From Candidatus Methanophagaceae archaeon (GTDB lineage Archaea; Halobacteriota; Syntropharchaeia; Alkanophagales; Methanospirareceae), in contig QENJ01000263.1 in assembly GCA_013374505.1 (NCBI GenBank), positions 1 through 7,308 of the forward strand: DNA of 7,308 bases, given 5' to 3'. Below the pieces are notes generated by a model. That model searched no databases, had not been told where the DNA came from, and saw only the letters and a program-made list of their open reading frames with translations. Positions within the stretch are counted from its first letter, which is position 1, and every line of letters begins with the position of its first letter. Shown here piece after piece: positions 1 through 5,949 of the stretch. The position numbers were made by a program, and so were the translations under genes.

Positions 1-44
1 GTATAAAGACCTTTACCACTCCGCTTCATACTGCCACTTTTCAT
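1..44 (-). CDS. Possible start of an unknown ORF running off the window
   Basis: Directly after the transposase stop on the minus strand there is GAAGG followed by ATG (44-42), and the frame stays open to the window edge (begins MKSGSMKRSGKGLY). It could be the start of a downstream gene or just the terminal non-coding DNA of the insertion sequence. There is too little sequence to judge. Confidence 0.15.
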   Translation of the reverse strand, partial: MKSGSMKRSGKGLY

Positions 45-49
45 CCTTC

Positions 50-1014
50 TCACCACCCGAACATTTTAGCTGCTATACCTACCCTTACTTCCACAGGTAA
101 TCTGCCCCAGAAAGCCTCTTCAGGCGTTTGAAGATACCACTTCGTATCAAGGCTCTCATGGGGTCGCACTGTATTGTACCATTCGATGAACGCATTCAGG
201 CTCTCGAAATCACCTCTGTACCTGTTGTAGCAGTCGAAAAACTTCTCTATCTTCCCACCCGTTGGTCTGTGGATGCTTAATACTCGTTGGTATCAGCCTT
301 ATCCCAAACGATTCGACATGCCGCTTGAACCTGCTATCCCACTCTTTGTTATCGCCTATTCTGTGTGCTCCAAATTGGCTTCCATTGTCCAGGATCAACT
401 CTCTCATCGGTAAAATATCCCAGTACCCTTCTACCATCTGATCCACAAGCAGGATGCTGTTATCTGTATCTGCCATCTGGAATTCCCCTCCCCGCGACCA
501 GGATTTTTCTTGACGCATCATCAAGAATCGCACAGAACTTTGTGTTGTTGAAACCCGGGTCATACCAATCAATATGACCTGCAGACATCGTATGCTCACG
601 TTCATATCGGATATAAGGCTTTCTTCTCTTTTTCTTCTTTGATTCCACTTTTGCCAGCCCTTCTTTTAGTAGGTGTTGATGTATCCTGTTGTGCGGTATG
701 TGGATTCCACAATCCCGTTCTATCACCTTTTTAAGCCTTCTTGCACCGAGTTTATACTTTCCCTTTGCCCGCTTGATGATCTCTCTTTCGTTCATACTCA
801 ATCCTTCTCCTTCTGGTCGTCCACGCTTTTTTAGAGGGATATACTCGTGATACGTGAGCCAGTACGCCCAGACTCGCTTTACCGTGGAGATACTGACCCG
901 CATCTCCAGTGCGATACTCCGTGTGCTCTTATCCCGTATTTTGTGCCTTACAATGTATTTCACCTTCCGTTCGCTCAACCGACCATACTTCCGCTTTTCT
1001 GTGGTTAACATCAT
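50..1014 (-). pseudogene. DDE (rve/IS481-like) transposase, broken by two +1 frameshifts
   Basis: The protein would cut and join IS ends. It is readable only by joining three frames. Frame 1 (ATG at 1014-1012, or an in-frame TTG at 1032) gives an N-terminal helix-turn-helix region, a basic linker and the first catalytic Asp in HIDWYD. Frame 2 (from about 490) gives the second Asp in LILDNGSQF and the HPQTN motif. Frame 3 (from about 258) gives the catalytic Glu in GGKIEKFFDCYNRYR and a C-terminal region with FIEWYNTVRPHESL, ending at TGA 52-50. Rejoined, the protein is about 320 aa, a normal size for a single-ORF element. Both shifts equal one extra base and both lie in G-rich runs on the coding strand (plus positions about 485-493 and 253-261). 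Because two are needed, decay or sequencing error is more likely than programmed frameshifting. Confidence 0.85.
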
Positions 1015-1028
1015 GTGAGTATATATAG

Positions 1029-1295
1029 TCAAATATTTCGGGACTACACAATGTTGAAAAACATATTAAACAAATGTATGACAATGTTTGGGTGTTTTCA
1101 TTCGCATTTGGAGACCATTTCATAAAAATTGTCAATCAAGATTCATGTATTGCATTACCTTGTATAAGAAGTTCTTCTGGACTTATTGGCACAAAAAGTA
1201 TATCTCTTAGAGGATACTTGAATAATGACGCAGGTATTTATCTGACACCCACCTTTGATTGTCCTCTAAAAGATTCATGTAAGGCACATAGGTAG
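1029..1295 (+). pseudogene. Unknown ORF, apparently cut at its 5' end by the insertion sequence
   Basis: An open frame runs from a TAG at 1026-1028 to the stop at 1293-1295. The first ATG is at 1074, giving 73 aa starting MYDNVWVFSFAFGDHF. The upstream residues (VEKHIKQ just before that Met) also look like protein, and there is no Shine-Dalgarno site at 1074, so the true start may have been lost to the IS. I do not recognise the protein; there are no clear motifs or membrane segments. Its stop lies 25 nt before the attC-like element at 1321, which is where a cassette ORF would end. It may also be chance open frame. Confidence 0.3.
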
Positions 1296-1320
1296 AGTAA
1301 AAAATGATAGTGAGAATGTC

Positions 1321-1417
1321 GCCTAACAGAGCGTATCTGGCTTCGTGCCTTCGGCACTTCGCCCAAATTTGCTCCGCTATCGCTTCGCAAACTTCTGATA
1401 CGCTCGAACCGTTAAAC
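1321..1417 (+). repeat. attC-like recombination site 1 (putative)
   Basis: The element begins with GCCTAAC (1321-1327), matching the attC R'' consensus RYYYAAC, and ends with GTTAAAC (1411-1417), matching R' GTTRRRY. Just inside are perfect 8-bp inverted arms, AGCGTATC (1330-1337) and GATACGCT (1397-1404), in the place of L'' and L'. The central part contains a small hairpin GTGCC-TTC-GGCAC. On the bottom strand, the strand integron integrases recombine, the two outer arms pair fully if two G-T wobbles are allowed. It sits between two plus-strand ORFs. The degenerate outer 7-mers alone could occur by chance; the inner arms and the similar second element make chance less likely. Confidence 0.5.
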
Positions 1418-1489
1418 AAACTCGAAAGAACGACCTGCTCAGAAAAATATTAAATGCACTATTTTAATTAGCTATGGCACAAAGAATTA

Positions 1490-1494
1490 GGGGG
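1490..1494 (+). promoter_or_regulatory. Shine-Dalgarno-like G-run before the methyltransferase
   Basis: AGGGGGATGA lies just before the two possible starts, ATG 1499 and ATG 1505. The spacing is short for 1499 (about 4 nt) and more normal for 1505 (about 10 nt), so the protein may really begin MNINIGDVAA. The upstream AT-rich stretch 1443-1466 could hold a TATA element, but no clear one stands out. Confidence 0.4.
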
Positions 1495-1498
1495 ATGA

Positions 1499-2353
1499 AT
1501 GATTATGAACATAAATATCGGTGATGTTGCTGCAACCTCATTTGTTACCTTGTATTGCCACGCAATTGAATGTCAATCCAAGGACTCAATTTTGAATGAC
1601 TCAAAAACAGTCGAAATCATTCATGAGCTAAATAAAACATTATGTAACTCAAACATTAACTTAGAACGAGACCTTGCAGAGGGCAAAACCGATAAGCAAC
1701 TGGTAGTTCATGTTGCAATTCGTGCTAAACAATATGATAGATATGTAGGCAAATTTCTTGAAAGTTCGCCGGAAGGAGTTGTTGTTAATATTGGTTGTGG
1801 ATTAGATTCTCGCTTTTTGCGTGTTGATAACGGGAAAGTAATCTTTTACGATCTTGATTTACCTGAAGTAATAGAAATCAAGAGACAATTCTTTAATGAG
1901 AATGAAAGGTATCATTTTATTGCATCTTCGGTATTAAATTATGATTGGATGTCTGTTGTTTCTAAACACAAAGGACCTTTTCTATTTATTGCAGAAGGGG
2001 TTTTCATGTACTTAAAAAGGGAAGATGTAAAATCATTGGTATTAAAGCTTCAATCGGAATTTCCGGGTTCTGAACTTGTTTGTGAAGTGGTTAACTCCTT
2101 ATGGTTAAAAAAGCCACTGAAAAGAATGGCGAATTACAAAATGCAACATCGTGGGCATCTCGGAAAAGATGCAACTTTTAATTTCGGTATTCGTGACAGT
2201 AAAGAAATGGAAGAGTGGCATACAGGCATTCAATTTCTTAATGATTGGTCTTATTTCGAGTCGGAAGAGAAGAAACTAGGATGGCTTAAAATGTTTAGGA
2301 ATATTGAATTATTTAGAAAAACTCAATGGACGGTTCACTATAAGCTAAACTAA
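1499..2353 (+). CDS. SAM-dependent methyltransferase, LCMT/PPM1 family
   Basis: Predicted class I S-adenosylmethionine-dependent O-methyltransferase of the leucine carboxyl methyltransferase (PPM1/TcmP-like) family, 284 aa, a usual length, and soluble. SAM-binding motif I is VVVNIGCGLDSR (about residues 94-105). The acidic strand YDLDLPEV (117-124) should bind the ribose, ASSVLNYDW (142-150) fits the next SAM loop, and FIAEGVFMYL (163-172) is the characteristic family block. The substrate cannot be told: members act on carboxyl or hydroxyl groups of small molecules or proteins. The gene stands alone between two attC-like elements, the second overlapping its last codons, and is A+T-rich relative to the repeat-protein gene downstream. 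This suggests acquisition as a cassette, which is inference. The start may be residue 3 rather than residue 1. Confidence 0.9.
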   Translation: MIMNINIGDVAATSFVTLYCHAIECQSKDSILNDSKTVEIIHELNKTLCNSNINLERDLAEGKTDKQLVVHVAIRAKQYDRYVGKFLESSPEGVVVNIGCGLDSRFLRVDNGKVIFYDLDLPEVIEIKRQFFNENERYHFIASSVLNYDWMSVVSKHKGPFLFIAEGVFMYLKREDVKSLVLKLQSEFPGSELVCEVVNSLWLKKPLKRMANYKMQHRGHLGKDATFNFGIRDSKEMEEWHTGIQFLNDWSYFESEEKKLGWLKMFRNIELFRKTQWTVHYKLN

Positions 2354-2441
2354 AATAGGATGATACAGTATGGCCTTTTTCGACTCGAAACTCTTCGCGT
2401 TTTGCACTTCGGCAACTTCTTTTAGCCGTGAAACGTTAAGC
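2344..2441 (+). repeat. attC-like recombination site 2 (putative, weaker)
   Basis: The element ends with GTTAAGC (2435-2441), a good R' (GTTRRRY) whose expected partner is GCTTAAC. The partner found, GCTAAAC (2344-2350), has one mismatch and breaks the RYYYAAC consensus at one base. Inside are CTAAAA (2350-2355) and TTTTAG (2420-2425), 6-bp inverted arms. The total length is 98 bp against 97 bp for site 1, and the 3' halves are related: both carry CTTCG, then a C(A)AACTTCT block, then GAA..CGTTAARC in the same order. The left arm overlaps the methyltransferase stop, as cassette attC sites can. The call depends largely on site 1. Confidence 0.35.
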
Positions 2442-2460
2442 GCAATTGAAAGCAACCATG

Positions 2461-2468
2461 AAAGGAGG
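2461..2468 (+). promoter_or_regulatory. Strong Shine-Dalgarno site AAAGGAGG
   Basis: AAAGGAGG followed by a 5-nt gap and ATG at 2474 is a near-perfect ribosome-binding site, the best in the window. It decides in favour of the tiny ORF at 2474-2551 being translated. No comparable site precedes the large repeat-protein gene at 2584. Confidence 0.6.
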
Positions 2469-2473
2469 TTGAA

Positions 2474-2551
2474 ATGAGTGTGCCGAGCAAGATTCATAAT
2501 ATCCCGTTGGTGAAGATCCAACATGACCTCAAAAGAAGAATAAATCCGTAA
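2474..2551 (+). CDS. Small ORF, 25 aa, unknown
   Basis: The ORF reads MSVPSKIHNIPLVKIQHD and ends LKRRINP, basic and without a membrane segment. It is supported almost only by the strong Shine-Dalgarno site at correct spacing. It begins 33 nt after the R' end of attC-like site 2 and stops 32 nt before the repeat-protein ATG. It could be a leader peptide for that gene, a short cassette ORF, or the remnant of a longer gene. I do not recognise it. Confidence 0.4.
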   Translation: MSVPSKIHNIPLVKIQHDLKRRINP

Positions 2552-2583
2552 AAATCACTTCAACGTGTAAAGACTAACATAAA

Positions 2584-4173
2584 ATGATAAGCAACTCAAT
2601 CAAAAAGACTTACGGAACGAGGAAACTAAGGAAACTACTTAACGAGTACTACGAAGGCGAAGTGCTCGACATTTTAGTCAGCCAATTATATCCTCTACTC
2701 GCTAAAGTAGGCTATGACGGCTTAGAGCAGATAGTAGGTCTTTGCAATCAGCTCGCGGGGGATCATAGTGGACGAACAGCAGTTACTTTACTTGCAGAGA
2801 GCCCCGAACTAATAGATAGACTGCTAATCCACGGCGATAAAGAGTTGGTTCTGAACGTTTATGCACTTTGCAATCGTGTTGCCAGCGATAGTGAAGGACC
2901 TGCGGTTAGATTGCTTGCAGTGAGTCCCGAGCTAATAAATCGAGTTAGCTACGAAGGTTTAGAGCAGATAGCCCGCCTTTGTCGCCAAATCGCCCAGGAA
3001 GACAGTTTTGTCGCTACCAGGTTGATGGGTCTGAGTCCAGACCTAATAGATCGAGTTGGCTACGAAGGTTTAGAGCAGATAGCCCGCCTTTGCCGCCAAG
3101 TCGCAAGCGACCGTAGGTTCATTGCGGCCCTGCTTGAGATGACGCTGGACCTAATAGATACAGTAGGTATAGACGTTTTAGAGCAGGTAACGCTACTCTG
3201 TAGCCAGGTAGCAGGGTATAGTAGTACTACTGCGGTTAGGTTGCTGGGGCAGAGCCCGGAACTAATAGCTAAAGCAGGTATTGATATTTTAGAGCAGGTA
3301 GTCGGACTTTGTAGTCAAGTAGCGCAAGAGGATAGTTTTGTGGCGGCTCGGTTGCTCGAGCTGAGCCCCGTACTCATTGATAAGGTGAATCCTGATTGTT
3401 TAGAGCATCTGGCAGAACTTTGTTGTCTGGTCAACAAGGATGACAGTTTCATCGCGGCTCGGATGCTTGATGGTAGTCCGGAACTCGTGGAGCGATTGCT
3501 CGAATATAGCGATACCAAATTAGTCACGACCGTTTATGCATTTTGCACTCAGGTCGCCCAAGATATTAATTGGCGAACTGCCGTCAGGTTGCTTGGGCGG
3601 TGCCCGGAACTCATTGAGCGATTGCTGCGGTATGGCGATAAAGAGTTAGTGCTGAATGTCTATGAGCTTTGCAGTCAGGTAGCCCGGTATAATTGTCTAA
3701 CCGCGGTTAGTTTGCTTGAGACAAGTCCGGACATCCTAGGTAGAGCGAATTATAAAGGTTTAGTGCAGGTAGCGTACAAAGCTTCCGAAATAGTAAAGGA
3801 AAAAGGCGAAGAGAAAGCAACCTCTTTTGTGCGGGGGGAGTCATCCGAATATGCCGATTTTTTTGAAGCTATCACAGAAGGTCTCGAGCTTAGGAGAGTG
3901 AAACCCATTCTGTTGCATTATCTGAATGCGCTATTGGGCTACAGAATCGAGATTGTGGAAGCACAGGGTGCGGAAGCCACGACAGACGGCGCGCGGATCT
4001 TCCTTCCAATAAGAGTGAAAGAGTTTGAGGAAGAAGATAGGAATTTCGTTTTGTACAAGGTTCTGGCGACACATGAAGAAGCGCATCTGGAATATGGTAG
4101 TTTTGATTTCGAGCTGCTACGGGTTCAAGGAGTAGTTACTAAAATAAAGGGAAAGTATGGATGTGCGCAATGA
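2584..4173 (+). CDS. Alpha-helical repeat protein with C-terminal HExxH domain, probably truncated
   Basis: 529 aa with no signal peptide or membrane segment. Residues 1-41 are a basic helical cap. Residues 42-387 hold nine tandem units of 36-42 aa (mostly 37) of the pattern V.YEGLEQIA.LC.QVA....F.A.RLL..SPELIDR, a two-helix HEAT/ARM-like solenoid probably used for protein binding. The C-terminal region ends with IFLPIRVKEF, then LYKVLATHEEAHLEYGSF. HEEAH (497-501) matches the zinc-binding HExxH motif. This block resembles the metallopeptidase-like part preceding the VWA domain in NorD-like proteins, from memory of the family. The protein stops only 28 residues after HEEAH, so a third zinc ligand and any VWA domain are missing. 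The stop lies 15 bp before the inverted repeat at 4189, so truncation by rearrangement is plausible. There is no clear Shine-Dalgarno site. Confidence 0.8.
   Translation: MISNSIKKTYGTRKLRKLLNEYYEGEVLDILVSQLYPLLAKVGYDGLEQIVGLCNQLAGDHSGRTAVTLLAESPELIDRLLIHGDKELVLNVYALCNRVASDSEGPAVRLLAVSPELINRVSYEGLEQIARLCRQIAQEDSFVATRLMGLSPDLIDRVGYEGLEQIARLCRQVASDRRFIAALLEMTLDLIDTVGIDVLEQVTLLCSQVAGYSSTTAVRLLGQSPELIAKAGIDILEQVVGLCSQVAQEDSFVAARLLELSPVLIDKVNPDCLEHLAELCCLVNKDDSFIAARMLDGSPELVERLLEYSDTKLVTTVYAFCTQVAQDINWRTAVRLLGRCPELIERLLRYGDKELVLNVYELCSQVARYNCLTAVSLLETSPDILGRANYKGLVQVAYKASEIVKEKGEEKATSFVRGESSEYADFFEAITEGLELRRVKPILLHYLNALLGYRIEIVEAQGAEATTDGARIFLPIRVKEFEEEDRNFVLYKVLATHEEAHLEYGSFDFELLRVQGVVTKIKGKYGCAQ
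2707..3744 (+). repeat. Nine tandem coding repeats, about 111 bp each
   Basis: These encode the 37-aa units of the solenoid protein. Units 3 and 4 (from 2944 and 3055, 111 bp apart) share an identical run of 34 bp (GCTACGAAGG to CGCCTTTG), so at least one duplication is recent. Units 2 and 9 also resemble each other closely (both carry GDKELVLNVY) and share a longer loop, suggesting that a block of units was copied. Such repeats can change copy number by recombination. Confidence 0.85.
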
Positions 4174-4188
4174 CACACGGTCATCCTA

Positions 4189-4340
4189 TTGCTCCTACTC
4201 TGTGCCGGTAACGTTCTTTTTGGTTCTTTGCTTACTGAACTCTTATCACAAATTATAAATATGTCGGTTACGCGAACATTACCCCCTGCTCCTTCTGATT
4301 CATGTAATTTCTATGTTCCGCACCTAGTACCTTCTTTATT
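4189..4340. repeat. Inverted repeat, left copy (152 bp, perfect)
   Basis: The reverse complement of this stretch is identical, base for base, to 5676-5827. It holds the last 20 codons of pan, its stop, and 79 bp of DNA downstream of pan. It is judged the original copy because the pan reading frame runs through it without a break. A further five bases beyond the inner edge also match after one mismatch (TGTGG then C here, T in the other copy). Confidence 0.98.
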
Positions 4341-5503
4341 GCCACATCAAATTCTTCCATGCCTATCGCTTTCTTGTTCTCCTTTACCGCCAACATCCCG
4401 GCTTCGGTTGCTATTGCTCTTATGTCCGCACCGGAGGTACTTTCAGTAAGTGCAGCTAAATTGTCTAAATCCACGTTCTTCTTCAGTTTCATCTTAGATG
4501 TGTGTATCCCGAATATCTCCTTCCTTGCGTCAACATCGGGTAGCGGCGTTTCTATGATACGATCGAACCTACCAGGACGGAGTAATGCCGTGTCTAGAAT
4601 ATCCGGGCGGTTAGTAGCTGCTATTATTCGAACGTTACCCCGTGGATTGAACCCATCTATCTCGGCTAACAGTTGCAGCATCGTCCGTTGTACTTCTCGC
4701 TCACCTGAAGTACCGTCCTCTACCCGCCGAGCCGCAATTGCATCTAATTCGTCAATAAAAAGTATAGACGGCGCTTTCTCTTTTGCCAGCAAAAATAACT
4801 CTCGTACTATCCTCGCACCCTCACCGATGTATTTCTGCACTAATTCTGAACCAACAATTCGTATAAATGTGGCAGATGTACGCTTCGCAACCGCCTTCGC
4901 AAGTAACGTCTTTCCCGTGCCCGGCAAACCAGTCAAGAGAATACCTTTTGGTGGCTCCACGCCAATGCGCTCATACCGCTCAGGTGAAATCAGTGGCAAC
5001 TCAACTACTTCCCTTAGCTCCTCTATCTGCTCCGTTAACCCGCCTATCATACTATAATCCACATCCGGGCTTTCTAGTACTTCCATACCATGCACAGAAG
5101 GGTCTTTTGCTGTGGGAAGCAGGCTTACAACAGCCAGCGATTGCTGATTCAGTCCGACTTGAGCGCCCGGAATTGCCTCGCCTGCGTTTAGGAACTTCGA
5201 GTACGTCACAACGAATTTAGGGCCGGTACTGCTCTGTATCACCATCCTTTTATCATCTAATTTGTTTACTACAGTCCCAACGATCAGAGGTGGTGTACGT
5301 AACTTCTCTAGTTCAGACTTTAGCTTCCTTAATTCCCGCTCATATCGGACTCGAATATCCTGATGATCCCGCCATTCATGTTCTATCTTCCCAAGTTTTT
5401 CCTTAAGCAGGTTATTCTCACCTTCTAATAGCTTCATTCGGTCCTGCAAAAATCTGGAATAATCATTACCATATGCCACACTACTACCGCTGCTAGATTT
5501 CAT
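4268..5503 (-). CDS. pan: Proteasome-activating nucleotidase (PAN), AAA+ ATPase
   Basis: Hexameric ATPase that unfolds proteins and feeds them into the archaeal 20S proteasome in the cytoplasm; 411 aa, a normal length. Residues 15-70 form a coiled coil (SRFLQDRMKLLEGENNLLKE onward), with a coil/OB-junction proline near 71 and the OB domain at about 72-130. The AAA+ module has Walker A GLPGTGKT (192-199), the pore loop KYIG (224-227), Walker B ILFIDE (247-252), sensor AATN (295-298) and arginine fingers in LLRPGRFDR (308-315). The C-terminus VMFA is an HbYX-like tail with Phe for Tyr, which docks in the proteasome ring. The start at 5503 is chosen for GGTGGT five bases upstream and for the coiled-coil start; an in-frame ATG at 5605 would overlap mbf1. 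The 3' end lies in the inverted repeat. Confidence 0.97.
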   Translation of the reverse strand: MKSSSGSSVAYGNDYSRFLQDRMKLLEGENNLLKEKLGKIEHEWRDHQDIRVRYERELRKLKSELEKLRTPPLIVGTVVNKLDDKRMVIQSSTGPKFVVTYSKFLNAGEAIPGAQVGLNQQSLAVVSLLPTAKDPSVHGMEVLESPDVDYSMIGGLTEQIEELREVVELPLISPERYERIGVEPPKGILLTGLPGTGKTLLAKAVAKRTSATFIRIVGSELVQKYIGEGARIVRELFLLAKEKAPSILFIDELDAIAARRVEDGTSGEREVQRTMLQLLAEIDGFNPRGNVRIIAATNRPDILDTALLRPGRFDRIIETPLPDVDARKEIFGIHTSKMKLKKNVDLDNLAALTESTSGADIRAIATEAGMLAVKENKKAIGMEEFDVAIKKVLGAEHRNYMNQKEQGVMFA

Positions 5504-5559
5504 CTTACCACCATTATTTACTACTCTACCTCTTATGTATAAAAAGGACGGACACAAAA
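5504..5559. promoter_or_regulatory. Divergent pan / mbf1 promoter region with a shared TATA-like element
   Basis: The 56-bp gap holds TATAAAAA (5538-5545), A/T-rich on both strands. Read toward pan (TTTTTATACAT) it lies about 35-42 bp before the pan ATG, fitting a leader of about 10-15 nt that includes GGTGGT. Read toward mbf1 it lies about 15-22 bp before the ATG at 5560, which would need a leaderless start and is slightly too close. There is no Shine-Dalgarno site before mbf1. No separate second TATA box is visible. Confidence 0.45.
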
Positions 5560-5748
5560 ATGAGTGATTGTGAGATATGTGGTGCGGAGATACGGGGAAA
5601 GGCACAAATCATATCAGTAGGCACCTCAAAGCTAAGGGTATGTAGCACGTGTGTACGGCATGGAACGGTTGTGGTAATAAAGAAGGTACTAGGTGCGGAA
5701 CATAGAAATTACATGAATCAGAAGGAGCAGGGGGTAATGTTCGCGTAA
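5560..5748 (+). CDS. Chimeric ORF: MBF1 zinc ribbon fused in frame to the PAN C-terminal tail
   Basis: 62 aa. Residues 1-39 are the MBF1 zinc ribbon and residues 41-62 are IKKVLGAEHRNYMNQKEQGV followed by MFA, identical to the last 22 residues of PAN including its HbYX-like end. The frame is kept across the join, where GTGGCA of pan appears as GTGGTA (Ala to Val). If transcribed from the mbf1 promoter it would give a small zinc protein with a proteasome-docking tail. Whether it is made or folds is unknown; it may simply be the by-product of the rearrangement, or of an assembly error. Confidence 0.45.
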   Translation: MSDCEICGAEIRGKAQIISVGTSKLRVCSTCVRHGTVVVIKKVLGAEHRNYMNQKEQGVMFA

Positions 5749-5827
5749 CCGACATATTTATAATTTGTGATAAGAGTTCAGTAAGCAAAGAACCAAAAAG
5801 AACGTTACCGGCACAGAGTAGGAGCAA
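5676..5827. repeat. Inverted repeat, right copy (152 bp, perfect), inside mbf1
   Basis: Identical to the reverse complement of 4189-4340. It carries the pan tail codons, the pan stop (5746-5748) and 79 bp of pan downstream DNA. It splits mbf1 and is therefore judged the derived copy. The two copies flank 1335 bp that hold nearly all of pan and the start of mbf1. Confidence 0.98.
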
Positions 5828-5949
5828 AAAAGATAAATGAGAAACAATCATTGCTACGGAAGATAGAAAATGATGAGATAAGCCCAAGCGAAGAGATAAT
5901 GCGTAAAATAAAGCGTGTGCTTAAGCCATTTCTTTAAACGTGCAATGTG

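Larger units (their letters stand above)
1..1050 (-). mobile_element. Insertion sequence remnant (DDE/rve-type), left end outside window
   Basis: The region is filled by one broken transposase gene read on the minus strand, plus short flanks. The right end is probably near 1045-1050: on the minus strand the sequence starting there reads TGTGTAGTCCCGAAA, and many rve-type elements begin with TGT. A plus-strand ORF (1029-1295) also seems to be cut at about this point. I could not find a matching inverted terminal repeat in bases 1-49, so the left end probably lies beyond the window. Family placement (IS481-like) rests on protein style only; the boundaries are inference. Confidence 0.5.
5560..5937 (+). 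pseudogene. mbf1: Archaeal MBF1-type transcription factor, interrupted by an inverted copy of the pan 3' end
   Basis: MBF1 bridges TBP and regulators and has an N-terminal zinc ribbon plus a C-terminal helix-turn-helix. The first 38 codons give MSDCEICGAEIRGKAQ and LRVCSTCVRHGTVV, with the four zinc cysteines at 4, 7, 28 and 31. At 5676 the gene changes into the inverted copy of pan, which runs to 5827. The MBF1 frame then resumes as AKKINEKQSLLRKIENDE and ISPSEEIMRKIKRVLKPFL, ending in TAA 5935-5937. The linker and the first part of the helix-turn-helix, perhaps 80 residues, are gone. Short homologies sit at both joins: TGTGG at about 5670-5674 and GCAA at 5824-5827. The protein is clearly recognisable at both ends but cannot be a working full-length MBF1. 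Confidence 0.8.

Noticed and set aside
50..1014. Programmed +1 frameshifting of the transposase
   Set aside because: Two separate shifts would be needed in a family normally made from one ORF, and no slippery site with a supporting structure is evident.
1207..1419. Minus-strand 70-aa ORF over the attC-like element
   Set aside because: It lies across the inverted arms of the element, has no ribosome-binding site, and its translation shows no recognisable features.
2707..3744. Regular repeats considered as a CRISPR array or satellite
   Set aside because: They keep one long reading frame, vary mostly as a protein repeat does, and lack identical repeats with unique spacers.
4359..5057. Long plus-strand open frames opposite pan (also 4867-5220)
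   Set aside because: They are antisense shadows of a clearly conserved AAA+ gene, with serine-rich, low-complexity translations and no motifs.
5609..5887. Minus-strand 92-aa ORF that shares protein sequence with a plus ORF at 4189-4449
   Set aside because: The shared protein comes only from the inverted repeat read in its antisense frame; neither is a gene.
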